From positions 1 through 39,328 of the forward strand of contig JAGODE010000009.1 in assembly GCA_017998385.1 (NCBI GenBank): 39,328 nt of DNA. The letters run 5' to 3'. Source of the stretch: Chitinophagaceae bacterium (GTDB lineage Bacteria > Bacteroidota > Bacteroidia > Chitinophagales > Chitinophagaceae). Positions 1-9,277 of the stretch are shown here, piece after piece (position 1 is the first letter of the stretch; each line of letters opens with the position of its first letter). Under the pieces are notes generated by a model, which saw only the letters and a program-made list of their open reading frames with translations, did no database searches and had not been told where the DNA came from. Made by a program: the position numbers and the translations under genes.

Positions 1-1933
1 GTGTGGTGAAACTGCCGATGCTGAAAGATGCCGCATGCACACCTGCATCTATACGATCGAATATGCCCTGCTTTGGGTAAATGCTGTAGTTGATAAAACC
101 ATTGCCTGCCAGCCTGCTCGTGCCAGTTGCATAAAGGGGCGCCAGCAAAAAGCTGAAACGGGGCATGGGCATTCCTATATTGGTAACCACCGCACCGACC
201 ATTAGTTTGTCGTAGGTATTCAAGCCTATGGCGGGACTCAGCAATAGTGTATGAGCAGGCCGGTTTTTGAAATAACGGCTCCAGAATGCGGGACTCAGCG
301 GAAAGCCTGCCTGGGTACCTTTTCTGCGTGCATAGGGCAGGGGGCCGGTGGTATGCATCAGGCTGAATGCACTGTCGAGTGATTGGCCGGCGGCTTTTTC
401 CATCGCCTCTTTGAAATCTGCAGGTGTTGGGTGTTTAAACTGCCACTGTGCCACATAACTTTTGATACCTGCATCAAACGCCGCAGTACCCATTACCTGC
501 TGCAGGTATTCGAGCCACATGGCGGTTTTGGCATACGCGTCCAGATTATAGTTGACCTGACTAAAGCTGTCGGCAGGCGTAGCAATAGGCTGGTCGCGGT
601 ACAGGGAGGCAGACGTTTCTACCAATGCGTTGCTGATGGCATGAAGGGGTATCTGTTGTTTACCAAACTTCACTTCCCCTTTACCATTCCCTATCTGTGG
701 ACTGTAACGGTTGTCGTAAAAGCTATTAAGACCTTCATCCATCCAGGGATAGCTGCGTTCATTGCTACCCACAATCGCCTGAAACCAGTTGTGCCCAATC
801 TCGTGTGAGATGGTATAATGAAGTAAGCCTTCGCTGTCGTTGGGACCAATGAGAGCGACGGTGGGGTATTCCATACCCCCTCCATTACCGGGCGGCCCCT
901 GCACAATACTGAGTGTACTGTATGGATAATTGCCCAGCCACCGGCTGTGTGCGAGGAGTGACTGACGCATCATGGCGAGGCTTTTCTCCCAGCCCGGTGC
1001 TTCGGCCGGTATAAAATAACTGGATAGGGAAACGATAGAACCATTGTCGAGCCGGCAGGTATCCTGCAATACCCGGAAGCGTTTGTCTGCAAACCAGGCA
1101 AAATCCAGTACATTTTCTTCCCTGAAATGAAGTGTCTTTTGTGTAGCGGCCGAAGGGGGGAATTTTTCGGTCACTGTTTTGATGGCGCCCGATTTGGTCT
1201 TTTCCTTCCGTCGCCCGGGAGTCCATTCAAATCCAGCCCGGCTGCGTAACCAGTTTTTTTCGCTTTCATCCATCAATTGGCCGGTAGCAGCCACTACATA
1301 ATTGGAAGGTATGGTTATATGTACATCGTAGGTGCCGAAATTGCTATAAAACTCGCCCTGGTCGAGGTAGGGCAATGGATGCCATCCATCGTGGTCATAT
1401 ACGGCCGGTTTGGGATACCATTGGGTGATCTGGTAACGTTGCCCCTCATGCCCGCTTCGGGAAAATACCTCGGGCAATTTCACATGAAACGGTGTGGTGA
1501 TCGTTACTTTCTGACCCGGAGGTAATGGCGTTGGCAACATCAGACGGATGATGTCGATATAGTTGGGATGGTCTTCTGTTTCTGCATGCTGGTCATTTAC
1601 CTTAAAATCGAGCCGGTTGATATAACCTCTTTCTTCCTGTGTGGCAAAATAAAAGCGCGTACTGCCATTTTCAAGCAATTGATCGCTCAGGGCAGTTTTA
1701 TCATTTTTATATGCGTTGGGCCAGAGATGAAACCAGATGTAATGAAGAGTATCGGGCGATTGGTTATAATAAATAATGCGGGCAAAGGCATCGAGTGTAT
1801 GTTGCTGATCGTTGAGTGATACATCAATTGTATAGTCTATCCGCTGTTGCCAGTATGGATTTTGTGCGCGAAGTGTGCAGACGCATAACAGGGCGGTCAG
1901 GCCGGTCAACAGCATTTTTTTCGATAGGAACAT
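1..1933 (-). CDS. M1-family zinc metallopeptidase, C-terminus beyond the left edge
   Basis: About 644 codons are visible and the gene runs off the window at base 1. The ATG at 1933-1931 is followed by a hydrophobic signal peptide ending near LRAQ, so export is likely. The exopeptidase-type GGMEY motif lies near residues 352-356. The zinc site HEIGH is at residues 377-381, with the third ligand Glu 18 residues later at 400 in WMDEGLNSF. This HExxH-x18-E spacing is diagnostic of M1 (gluzincin) aminopeptidases. The family removes N-terminal residues from peptides; here it probably acts in the periplasm or at the surface. It lies 47 bp downstream of the sugar transferase on the same strand, so co-transcription is possible, but no functional link is evident. 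The family call is firm; the substrate is unknown. Confidence 0.92.
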   Translation of the reverse strand, partial: MFLSKKMLLTGLTALLCVCTLRAQNPYWQQRIDYTIDVSLNDQQHTLDAFARIIYYNQSPDTLHYIWFHLWPNAYKNDKTALSDQLLENGSTRFYFATQEERGYINRLDFKVNDQHAETEDHPNYIDIIRLMLPTPLPPGQKVTITTPFHVKLPEVFSRSGHEGQRYQITQWYPKPAVYDHDGWHPLPYLDQGEFYSNFGTYDVHITIPSNYVVAATGQLMDESEKNWLRSRAGFEWTPGRRKEKTKSGAIKTVTEKFPPSAATQKTLHFREENVLDFAWFADKRFRVLQDTCRLDNGSIVSLSSYFIPAEAPGWEKSLAMMRQSLLAHSRWLGNYPYSTLSIVQGPPGNGGGMEYPTVALIGPNDSEGLLHYTISHEIGHNWFQAIVGSNERSYPWMDEGLNSFYDNRYSPQIGNGKGEVKFGKQQIPLHAISNALVETSASLYRDQPIATPADSFSQVNYNLDAYAKTAMWLEYLQQVMGTAAFDAGIKSYVAQWQFKHPTPADFKEAMEKAAGQSLDSAFSLMHTTGPLPYARRKGTQAGFPLSPAFWSRYFKNRPAHTLLLSPAIGLNTYDKLMVGAVVTNIGMPMPRFSFLLAPLYATGTSRLAGNGFINYSIYPKQGIFDRIDAGVHAASFSIGSFTT

Positions 1934-1980
1934 ATTTCAAAAATAGAACCTATGGCCCGCAATTACAAGCAAATATTGCG

Positions 1981-3393
1981 CTACTTGCCTTTGCCCTTCC
2001 AGATGATACGCAGGGTATGGGCCATGATCTTGAAGTCGAGGGCCAGGGAGATATTTTCAATATAGATAAGATCAAATTTGCTGCGTTCGATCATATCATC
2101 CACATTTTCGGCATAACCAAACTGCACCATCCCCCAGCTGGTAAGGCCGGGTTTTACCTTGAGCAGGTATTTGTAATAGGGAAAACGGGCTACGATCTGG
2201 TCGATATAGTATTGCCGCTCGGGCCGTGGGCCTACCAGGCTCATTTCTCCAATCAGGATATTCCAAAGCTGCGGCAGTTCATCGAGCCTCCATTTGCGCA
2301 TCACCTTACCCCAGGATGTTATGCGCGGATCATGGTCAGATGATAATGCCGGACCGCCTGCTTCTGCATGGGGGATCATGGACCTGAATTTATAAAGGCG
2401 GAAAGGTTTTCCCTTATAGCCTACCCGTTTCTGGGAGTAAAAGATGGGGCCGCGGTCGGTCAGCCATACACGCAGCATTACGTACAGCATGAGCGGAGAC
2501 AGGATGATCAGCGAAAATGAGGCGGCCAGCACATCTATCAGTCTTTTGATATGCTCCTGCCATTCGGGTATCAGGTTGGTGCGAAGGTCGATAAGCGGAG
2601 CACCCAGCACATTGATCGTTTTGACCGATCCGGCCAGGATATCAAGCGTGTCGGGCAGAATCTTTATCTCCACATCCTTTTCACTTAACCGGTTGATCAG
2701 GTTTTCCAGCTGCGGATATTGTGTCTTTTCCAGACCCAACACCACCAGCTTAATGCCGTGCTCATCAATAACCTTTTCGAGGTTAGCTAACTCACCCAGT
2801 TGAGGCAGCAGTCCCTGCAGGGGAGCCGTCTGGCTGCTATTGCCCGTACTCACGAAACCGGCAAACCAGTAACCGCCATCGCCCAGTTGACGCGAGGTAG
2901 CCTTATACAGTTTCACGGCATTTTCCTGGCTGCCCAGCATGAGTGCCGGAAATCTGACACGACCGGTAAGCAGCTGCCATTTTACCTTATTAAGAAACAG
3001 CCAGCGGCAACCAAAAGTGAGCGTAAAATGAATGCCGCCCAGGAGTGCCAGTACGGAATAGAAATAGTGTGTGCCGGGCGAAGGGTCGTCGAAGATATAT
3101 ATAAAAAAAAGGGCCAGACTACCGAGTATGGTGCAGATGAGGGTCCGGAATAATTCTACCATCCGCGATTTTTTGTACAGCGAATTGTACGTACCGGCCA
3201 GTGTATATAATAAAATCCAGCCCGCAGGTACAATCAACACCGCATCGAGCCAGGATTTTTCAGGAAGGGCATGTTTTGCAGGGCCGAAAAGCCATTCGGT
3301 TCGCACAAGTGTTACAATAAGCCAGGAGAGGGCAGCAGCAAGATAGTCGGTCAGGATATACCAGGACAACGATATTTTCTTGTCAGCATTCAT
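1981..3393 (-). CDS. Polyprenyl-phosphate sugar (glycosylphosphate) transferase, exopolysaccharide type
   Basis: This 470-residue protein has the WcaJ/PssY-like architecture. Four hydrophobic segments occupy about residues 8-30, 48-70, 82-101 and 109-133. A soluble middle domain covers about 145-265. The C-terminal bacterial sugar transferase domain begins around 283 with a re-entrant membrane helix (about 285-308). Signature blocks are [10 protein letters not shown] (322-331), KFRSM (335-339), [10 protein letters not shown] (371-380) and SLVGPRPE (385-392); the Asp-Glu pair at 371-372 corresponds to the family's catalytic region. Such enzymes move a sugar-1-phosphate from a nucleotide sugar to undecaprenyl phosphate, starting a surface polysaccharide repeat unit at the inner membrane. 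The start codon overlaps the stop of the upstream oxidoreductase (TGATG), which implies translational coupling. The sugar cannot be told from sequence. Confidence 0.93.
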   Translation of the reverse strand: MNADKKISLSWYILTDYLAAALSWLIVTLVRTEWLFGPAKHALPEKSWLDAVLIVPAGWILLYTLAGTYNSLYKKSRMVELFRTLICTILGSLALFFIYIFDDPSPGTHYFYSVLALLGGIHFTLTFGCRWLFLNKVKWQLLTGRVRFPALMLGSQENAVKLYKATSRQLGDGGYWFAGFVSTGNSSQTAPLQGLLPQLGELANLEKVIDEHGIKLVVLGLEKTQYPQLENLINRLSEKDVEIKILPDTLDILAGSVKTINVLGAPLIDLRTNLIPEWQEHIKRLIDVLAASFSLIILSPLMLYVMLRVWLTDRGPIFYSQKRVGYKGKPFRLYKFRSMIPHAEAGGPALSSDHDPRITSWGKVMRKWRLDELPQLWNILIGEMSLVGPRPERQYYIDQIVARFPYYKYLLKVKPGLTSWGMVQFGYAENVDDMIERSKFDLIYIENISLALDFKIMAHTLRIIWKGKGK

Positions 3394-4367
3394 CAGTGTG
3401 AGATCACATTATTGCCGATTTTGGAAAGTATCTGGTGTGCCACATCCATGGCCATAAGACCATCGATTTCTGATACTACTGTTTTGGTGTTGGTAAGGAT
3501 GGCGTTTTTAAAAGCGGTCAGTTCTTCTTTGATCGCATTTACTTCAGGTATGGCCGGGTTTGAAACGGCTACGGTCTTGGTGCCGCTATTGGTTTCGATA
3601 TCAAAAGCAAAAACATTGGAGTCGCCCGGTTCTTTCAGCTTTATGATCTCCGTCTTTTTATTGAGGAAGTCGATACCGATATAAGCGTCTTTCTGGAAGA
3701 GTCTTATTTTCCGCATTTTTTTCATGGAGATACGGCTGCTGGTCAGATTGGCTACACAACCATTGTTGAATTCAATGCGCACGTTGGCTATATCGGGTGT
3801 TTCGGTCATAACCCCCACACCGCTGGCCGAAATACTTTTCACATCGCTTTTTACAATGCTGAGAATAATATCAATATCATGGATCATCAAATCCAGGATT
3901 ACACTCACTTCTGTGCCACGGGGATTGAATTGTGCCAGCCGGTGTACTTCAATAAAAAGCGGCTGCAGGTGTACATCTTTTACTGCGAGAAAAGCGGGAT
4001 TGAAACGTTCTACATGACCTACCTGGAACCGGATGCCGGATTCCCCGGCCAGCTTTACCAGCTGACGGGCTTCCTCCATGGTATTGGCCAGGGGCTTTTC
4101 TACAAAAACATGTTTTCCTTTTTTAATAGCTTTTTCGCACCAGTAGAAATGAAAAGTTGTGGGGGCTACGATATCCACGGCGTCCACGGCATCAATAAGG
4201 GAATCGGCATCCAGGAAGCGGGGCAGCTGATACTTTTCTGCCACTTCTTTGGCAGTATCATCATGCGGGTCATAAAAACCAACCAGCTCTACATCCGGAA
4301 TTTCCTTCCAGTTGTTGAGATGAAATTTACCCAGATGCCCTACACCAATTACACCGATTTTTAACAT
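3393..4367 (-). CDS. Gfo/Idh/MocA-family NAD(P)-dependent oxidoreductase
   Basis: The 324-residue protein starts with a Rossmann nucleotide-binding motif, GVGHLG (residues 8-13). It carries the family hallmark EKP at 90-92 and a HDIDI segment at 163-167 in the region that holds the catalytic His of the family. There is no signal peptide, so it is cytoplasmic. The family oxidises or reduces sugars and sugar nucleotides. The one-base stop/start overlap with the sugar transferase suggests that it makes or modifies the nucleotide sugar used by that enzyme; this is inference from context. It is separated from the PUL lyase upstream by an inverted repeat (4431-4505), so it is probably not part of the PUL operon. 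Confidence 0.9.
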   Translation of the reverse strand: MLKIGVIGVGHLGKFHLNNWKEIPDVELVGFYDPHDDTAKEVAEKYQLPRFLDADSLIDAVDAVDIVAPTTFHFYWCEKAIKKGKHVFVEKPLANTMEEARQLVKLAGESGIRFQVGHVERFNPAFLAVKDVHLQPLFIEVHRLAQFNPRGTEVSVILDLMIHDIDIILSIVKSDVKSISASGVGVMTETPDIANVRIEFNNGCVANLTSSRISMKKMRKIRLFQKDAYIGIDFLNKKTEIIKLKEPGDSNVFAFDIETNSGTKTVAVSNPAIPEVNAIKEELTAFKNAILTNTKTVVSEIDGLMAMDVAHQILSKIGNNVISH

Positions 4368-4430
4368 GCCTGTTTTTTTGAATAGGCAAAGATAAGAAGG
4401 AAAGGCGGAAGGGCGAATTGAGGGAAAAAG

Positions 4431-4505
4431 GTATAAAAGTGTAAAGGTTTAAAGGGTTATGGACAGATACCTGCTTTATACCTTTAAACCTTTATACTTT
4501 TATAC
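4431..4505. repeat. Long AT-rich inverted repeat with octamer-like arms
   Basis: Two 25-base arms (4431-4455 and 4481-4505) are reverse complements with one mismatch, which would be a G-U pair in RNA. They flank a 25-base loop. The arm is built from GTATAAAG/GTTTAAAG-type words that recur at 30289-30340 and 38933-38984. It lies 12 bp downstream of the lyase stop on the minus strand, so it could end that transcript, but it lacks the GC-rich stem of a classical terminator. It may be a dispersed repeat that has folded back on itself. Confidence 0.8.
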
Positions 4506-4516
4506 AATAGCAAAGG

Positions 4517-6457
4517 TCAGGGCTTTCTGAACGTTAACGCTATTTTTCCTTTATTCGCCCCGCTCTTCACCTTCAAAACAATCCGGTACACGGTAGCTGG
4601 CCATGATTGAAGCAGGCGTTTATCTTTTACGGCAACAGACTCTACGGAGGCTTCCAGTTGTTCTGGGTTATAGTCCAGTGCCAGTGCGCCGGAAGGGAGC
4701 GGAAAGCGGATTTGTCCGGGTTTTGCCAGTTCTGCCGGCAGGCTGGTCATAAAGTGCAGGGCAGTATTGCCATTGTTTTCCTGCAATTCATAGTTATCGG
4801 TGATGCTGAGCTGCTGGCCACGCGTAAGCAGATAGGTGCGTTCCCATTTCTTTACCGCGGCAGCGGCCGGATAGGCGGCTGCTATATCTAACGAGAAACG
4901 AACGGTCTTTTTGGATGCTGTAAAAACGGGGTTGGCAGCTTTGTAGGCGGCCCCCTCTTTCTGCATCACTCCATTGATGAAGGGCAGATTATGCCAGGCC
5001 GACTGCATGGTCCAGATGCTGTAACGTTCGGGGCCAAAAGTCTGCCGGGTATAAGTTTCGCTGCCGATATCGATCAATACCGGCTGACCATCATAAAAAA
5101 CAATGCAACTGCCTACATCATTGTGATTATGGCTTTCGGCATTGTGTCCGCCCAGGGCAGAAAAATAAAATCCATCGGTACTGCCTGCCTGGTCACGGGC
5201 TGCCATGATCTGTGTGCCGGGCATCCACCAGTCTGCCAGTAATGGCTTACGGCCAGGTGTCTGTAAAACCAACGGAGCCACGAGGGCATTTTCGAGGGTG
5301 GCCTCAATGGTTTCGGCGGGCAACTGCTCTTTCCAGTTTTGCTGAGCGGCGAGATAACTGCCAAAACCGGTCATAATACTATCATTGGTTGCCTGACCAT
5401 AACGGAAAATAAGTCCTGCATCAGGGTTCAGTTTTGCACTCGCATCTGCATAGTTGATGTAGTAACGGTCGTTGATATAGGCTTTGTAGATATAAGCGCC
5501 GATATTGCGGATAAGCGGATCGTTGAATTTATTAATAGCGCCACCGGTGGCTTTGCTGAGCAGATCGAGGTAGTTGAAAAGCATACCGCCGGCATGTGAC
5601 CAGTAGGCAGGGCCTTCTTCACATCCACCATCGTCTTTGTAATAGTTGATGAATTTGTCGACCGACTGCATGCTTTTGTAAATGCTTTCGATGCGTTTCT
5701 TCTTGTCTTTTTCAATAAGGAGAATGCAGGTAAGCGCATTGAAGTTGCACCATACATTCCAGTTGTTGACCATTGCATCTTCCTTTAGCAGGCCCATCCA
5801 CCAGAAATCGGTACGTGAATAATAAGGTTGTAATACCTGGCGGTCGATTTCTGCTGCAATGCGGGAAGCAATGAGTGGGCTTACTTTGTCAAACGAATTT
5901 TTGAAGAAATGATGGGTCCAGGCCATGAGGGCACCGGTGATGCCCACGCCCAGGTCAATAATAGGTTCTTTTACATCAGGCAGGCCATATCCTGCTTTCT
6001 GGATAGACAGGTGTGCCGAAAGAGCCCAGGTAGTCATTTCGCAGATACTCCAGCTTCCGTCAATGATCTGGGGTAAGAAGCGTCCTTTGCCTTCGGCCAG
6101 TTCGGCCAGTACCAGTTTCCGAAGTGTACCGGTATTCTGGCTGTTTATATTTTGCATCGTATCGCGGTTGCCCGTGCGCACAAATTCGAGGTAAGAGCTG
6201 GCTGGTACAATCTGCCATTTATAGTTCAGCACTTTTTCACCTTCCTTTATCCAGGCACTGCGGTAGGTAGCGGGTATCTTTTCCCAGCCGGCCCGGTCTT
6301 CGTAGGCCGGAAAGCCGATCCAGCTTTTATCCTGTTTAAGCCAGCCGGCCAGTTGGTCCGTGCTGATGGTACCGGCCAGCAGATTTCTTTTGCTTTGAGC
6401 CATCAGAAGGGCAGGAAGCAAAATCAGCAGAAGAGGTAAAATAATTTTTCTTGGCAT
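4517..6457 (-). CDS. Heparinase II/III-like polysaccharide lyase (minus-arm paralog)
   Basis: I chose the ATG at 6457 (646 residues, starting MPRKIILP) over a TTG two codons upstream. A signal peptide ends at about LLMAQ. An alpha/alpha toroid domain comes first, followed by a beta-sandwich. The active-site blocks of the heparinase II/III fold are visible: NNWNVW near 231-236, EEGPAYWSH near 280-288 (the Tyr) and SHNHND near 442-447 (the His). These enzymes cleave uronic-acid polysaccharides by beta-elimination, leaving a 4,5-unsaturated uronate. The exact PL family and substrate cannot be fixed; PL12/PL21-like relatives are candidates. It lies 36 bp downstream of the GH16 gene on the same strand and is clearly homologous to the protein at 24556-26505. 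Confidence 0.87.
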   Translation of the reverse strand: MPRKIILPLLLILLPALLMAQSKRNLLAGTISTDQLAGWLKQDKSWIGFPAYEDRAGWEKIPATYRSAWIKEGEKVLNYKWQIVPASSYLEFVRTGNRDTMQNINSQNTGTLRKLVLAELAEGKGRFLPQIIDGSWSICEMTTWALSAHLSIQKAGYGLPDVKEPIIDLGVGITGALMAWTHHFFKNSFDKVSPLIASRIAAEIDRQVLQPYYSRTDFWWMGLLKEDAMVNNWNVWCNFNALTCILLIEKDKKKRIESIYKSMQSVDKFINYYKDDGGCEEGPAYWSHAGGMLFNYLDLLSKATGGAINKFNDPLIRNIGAYIYKAYINDRYYINYADASAKLNPDAGLIFRYGQATNDSIMTGFGSYLAAQQNWKEQLPAETIEATLENALVAPLVLQTPGRKPLLADWWMPGTQIMAARDQAGSTDGFYFSALGGHNAESHNHNDVGSCIVFYDGQPVLIDIGSETYTRQTFGPERYSIWTMQSAWHNLPFINGVMQKEGAAYKAANPVFTASKKTVRFSLDIAAAYPAAAAVKKWERTYLLTRGQQLSITDNYELQENNGNTALHFMTSLPAELAKPGQIRFPLPSGALALDYNPEQLEASVESVAVKDKRLLQSWPATVYRIVLKVKSGANKGKIALTFRKP

Positions 6458-6493
6458 GATCAAAAGTAGTTTAGTTAATAGGATCGGCAGGGA

Positions 6494-7345
6494 TTATTGA
6501 TAGACTCTGACATAGTCAATATAGTAACGGGCCGGTAAAATGGCGTCATCGGTAGGCCCCGGCCAGCCGCCTTCGTGCCCCAGTGCCAGGTTGAGCAGCA
6601 GGTAATTCTTTTTACGGAAAGGATCCTGCCCGGTATTATTGGCTTTGTTATTAGGAAAACTGAGATAAAGCTTGTTGTCGAAAAAGACATCAATTTTATC
6701 CGCATTCCATTCCACGGCATAAATATGAAAATCCTGGCTGGGGTCGGGTATCTTCAGACTGGTGCCGGCAGAGCTGTACCCACGGGCGGTAGTGTCGGGA
6801 TAATGTACCGTTGCATAAACAGTGAAGGGATCTTTACCCAGAAATTCCATGATATCGATTTCGCCGCAGCGGGGCCAGCCCAGTTGGGCTCTGTTTTGTC
6901 CCATCATCCAGATAGCGGGCCAGGTACCTTTGCCCGCGGGTAGTTTGGCCCGTACCTCTATACGGCCATATAGCCAGGTCTGTTTGGTGAGGGTGTTGAT
7001 GCTGGCTGAAGTATATTTTGCCAGGCTGTCTTTTTCCCCTGGTTTTGTTGAGCCGGGTACATAATAGGCATTGCGCCAGTTTTCTTTATGCGCTTCGAGT
7101 ATGAGCAGACCGTTTTCAACGCGGCTGTTTGCCAGGCGTGCACTGGTATAATACTGCGGCTCATTGTTGCGCACAAAACCTTCTTCATATCCCCATTTGG
7201 CCGGATCGGGCAGACCAGTGTAATCAAATTCATCTGACCAGACCAGTTTACGCACCGGAGATGCCGGCGATGGAACCGGTTGCTGATGTCTGTTACAGGC
7301 AGTCAGCAGCATAATAAAGGCTATAAGGCAACAGGACTTTTGCAT
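6494..7345 (-). CDS. GH16 glycoside hydrolase lipoprotein (beta-glucanase/galactanase type)
   Basis: This 283-residue protein has an N-terminal lipoprotein signal with a lipobox-like LLTAC, so it is probably anchored on the outer membrane. The GH16 catalytic signature GEIDIMEF spans residues 161-168, giving nucleophile Glu162, Asp164 and acid/base Glu167. Typical flanking blocks are also present: LVWSDEF near the N-terminus, YGRIEVRAKLPAGKGTWPAI in the middle, and a terminal YYIDYVRVYQ. GH16 enzymes of this look usually cut beta-1,3-glucan (laminarin), but some attack beta-1,3-galactan. The PUL context with a GH2 beta-galactosidase and uronate enzymes keeps galactan open. It follows SusD after an intrinsic terminator, so read-through or a separate promoter must supply it. 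Confidence 0.93.
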   Translation of the reverse strand: MQKSCCLIAFIMLLTACNRHQQPVPSPASPVRKLVWSDEFDYTGLPDPAKWGYEEGFVRNNEPQYYTSARLANSRVENGLLILEAHKENWRNAYYVPGSTKPGEKDSLAKYTSASINTLTKQTWLYGRIEVRAKLPAGKGTWPAIWMMGQNRAQLGWPRCGEIDIMEFLGKDPFTVYATVHYPDTTARGYSSAGTSLKIPDPSQDFHIYAVEWNADKIDVFFDNKLYLSFPNNKANNTGQDPFRKKNYLLLNLALGHEGGWPGPTDDAILPARYYIDYVRVYQ

Positions 7346-7380
7346 GTTTTTTATCTGCTATAAAGTTATCGGGTGTGGAT

Positions 7381-7422
7381 TAAAAAATCATGCCCCCGTT
7401 TCGGAGCGAAACAAGGGGCATG
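7381..7422 (-). terminator. Intrinsic terminator/attenuator downstream of susD-like gene
   Basis: An 8-bp outer stem (7389-7396 with 7415-7422) and a 6-bp inner stem (7398-7403 with 7407-7412) close on a GAG loop, with only 1- and 2-base bulges. On the minus strand the stem is followed by A then six T. It lies 37 bp after the SusD stop and 36 bp before the GH16 start, so it would partly separate SusC/SusD expression from the enzymes downstream. Confidence 0.75.
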
Positions 7423-7459
7423 CCTAACTGCTAATGAACGATTGCTGACACCTCAAACG

Positions 7460-9217
7460 TTAGTTGACCCAACCCGTATTCTGTGTAAGTGACGGATTGA
7501 TTTGTATTTCGGCAGCTGGGATAGCCCAGGTATAGATATAGTCTCCTTTCCAGGTGTAAGAGGCCACGTTGGCACCCCATACCTGTTTGATGCCGTTGCC
7601 GGCATAGAATACTTTGTCTTTCCACGTGTTCCAGCGCAGCTCATCAAAATAGTTGATGCCTTCGTTGGGGAATTCGCGGCGGCGCTCATCGCGGATACGC
7701 TCACGCAGTTGATCCTGATTGGTTACTGTTGTAGCAGCTGAAGAGTTGAGCAGGCCCACACCGGCACGCTGACGTACAGTGTTTACCAGGTCTACTGCAT
7801 CCTGGCTGAAACCGATCTCATTAATAGCCTCTGCCCACATGAGTGCGATATCTGCATAACGGATTATGGGGAAGTCTGTAGGACCCGTTACACGTGTAGT
7901 AAGCTGGGTAGATCCTTCATATACATATTTGCGATGCAGGTAATAGAAATTGCTGCGTGTATCGGTAAACAGGTCAAAGGTTGGTGATGATTCCAGCCGT
8001 GCGGGCCAGCGTGAAGTAAAGGTACGGTCTGCACCATCGATGGGGCGGCCCAGATAGGTGGCATAAGGCACAATAACGTTGGCATTCAGGCGGGGATCAC
8101 GATTGGCATAAGCTGCCTTGATACGCGCTTCGTTGCCGGTAGGCAGGTAGAGCGACATATCCAGTCCGCGATTGGTGGCGGCGGTGATCTCAGCAGTCGT
8201 GAGATTGTCACGGAAGAAAAATACTTCACGTTTGGCGGCGGGCATGGCACTATAACCGGGAATCACATCATCCCAGTTGAATGGCGACCCATCGGCATTT
8301 TCATACAGGTCTACCAGGTTGGGAGAAATGAGGTAGGTGTTCCAGCATGAACCGAAAGAAGAACGTGTTCCGCAATAGAATTGGGTAGTGGATCCATAAC
8401 CATCCTGGTTGATGTGCTGGAGGGAGAAGATCATTTCGTCTGATTTCTCGTTGGCCAGTGTAAATAAATCCTTATACGAACCAGTAAACAGTTTGTATCC
8501 GGCATCTTTTACTTTCTGGAAATCATTGATCGCATTCTGCCACTGCTTCAGGTACATATAGGTTTTACCACGCAGTGCATAAGCCGCACCTTTAGTGATA
8601 TGGCCATACAGGCCATCACCGGCTGCATATTTGTTTGGCAGGTTGGGTTCGTTGATGGCATCGGTCAGATCCTGTAATACTACTTCCCAGATTTTAGCTT
8701 CTGTCTCACGGGGTCTTGAGGCATCATTTGCACCTACCGGCTCAAGGTAAAGCGGTACACCTTTATACAGTTGATTGAGACGGAAGTAGAAGTAGGCACG
8801 CAGAAATTTTGTTTCGGCAATATAACGCGACTTCTTCACATCGCTTGAAGGTGATTTGAGCGGAATGTTATAGATAGCATCATTGGCACGTTTTACACCT
8901 TCATACAACTGCTGCCAGTTGGTACTGAAGATGGAACTGTTGGCAGTAATGGTGCCGTTGAGCATGGCATCCATATCGCGCCCCTGGCCTACAACGCCGA
9001 GGCGGTCAAATTGATACAGCTCATTACCCGATGCACCGCCGGTACTGATACTGAGTCGGAGAGCCTGGTATACACCCGTTACGCCCTGATCGGTGAGTCC
9101 ATCGGTAGTCCACATAGTTTCTGAACTGGCCGAGCTGTAAGGGGCGGTATCCAGGAGGCTTTTGCGGCAGCTGGTCATGATGGCTGCAGTAGTTATAAAG
9201 ATTAATAGCTTTTTCAT
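7460..9217 (-). CDS. SusD/RagB-family glycan-binding lipoprotein
   Basis: The protein has 585 residues. The signal peptide ends in a lipobox with Cys17 (MTSC), so it should be lipidated and surface exposed. The layout is typical of SusD: an N-terminal SusD-like domain with helical TPR-type repeats (for example ALRGKTYMYLKQWQNAINDF), then the C-terminal RagB/SusD domain with the common end pattern IRDERRREFPNEG followed by NYFDELRWNTWKDK. SusD proteins form the lid of the SusC transporter and capture glycan at the cell surface. It lies 60 bp downstream of the SusC gene, in the conserved order. The ligand is not predictable from sequence. Confidence 0.96.
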   Translation of the reverse strand: MKKLLIFITTAAIMTSCRKSLLDTAPYSSASSETMWTTDGLTDQGVTGVYQALRLSISTGGASGNELYQFDRLGVVGQGRDMDAMLNGTITANSSIFSTNWQQLYEGVKRANDAIYNIPLKSPSSDVKKSRYIAETKFLRAYFYFRLNQLYKGVPLYLEPVGANDASRPRETEAKIWEVVLQDLTDAINEPNLPNKYAAGDGLYGHITKGAAYALRGKTYMYLKQWQNAINDFQKVKDAGYKLFTGSYKDLFTLANEKSDEMIFSLQHINQDGYGSTTQFYCGTRSSFGSCWNTYLISPNLVDLYENADGSPFNWDDVIPGYSAMPAAKREVFFFRDNLTTAEITAATNRGLDMSLYLPTGNEARIKAAYANRDPRLNANVIVPYATYLGRPIDGADRTFTSRWPARLESSPTFDLFTDTRSNFYYLHRKYVYEGSTQLTTRVTGPTDFPIIRYADIALMWAEAINEIGFSQDAVDLVNTVRQRAGVGLLNSSAATTVTNQDQLRERIRDERRREFPNEGINYFDELRWNTWKDKVFYAGNGIKQVWGANVASYTWKGDYIYTWAIPAAEIQINPSLTQNTGWVN

Positions 9218-9277
9218 CAGCTTATTCTTTTTGAGTTTGTTGATAGTGATCCGGTCGTCAGGCGACAGGTTCGTTTT

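Noticed and set aside
6458..6463. TTG start giving two extra residues on the minus-arm lyase
   Set aside because: The ATG at 6457 gives a normal signal peptide, and TTG starts are rare in this group.
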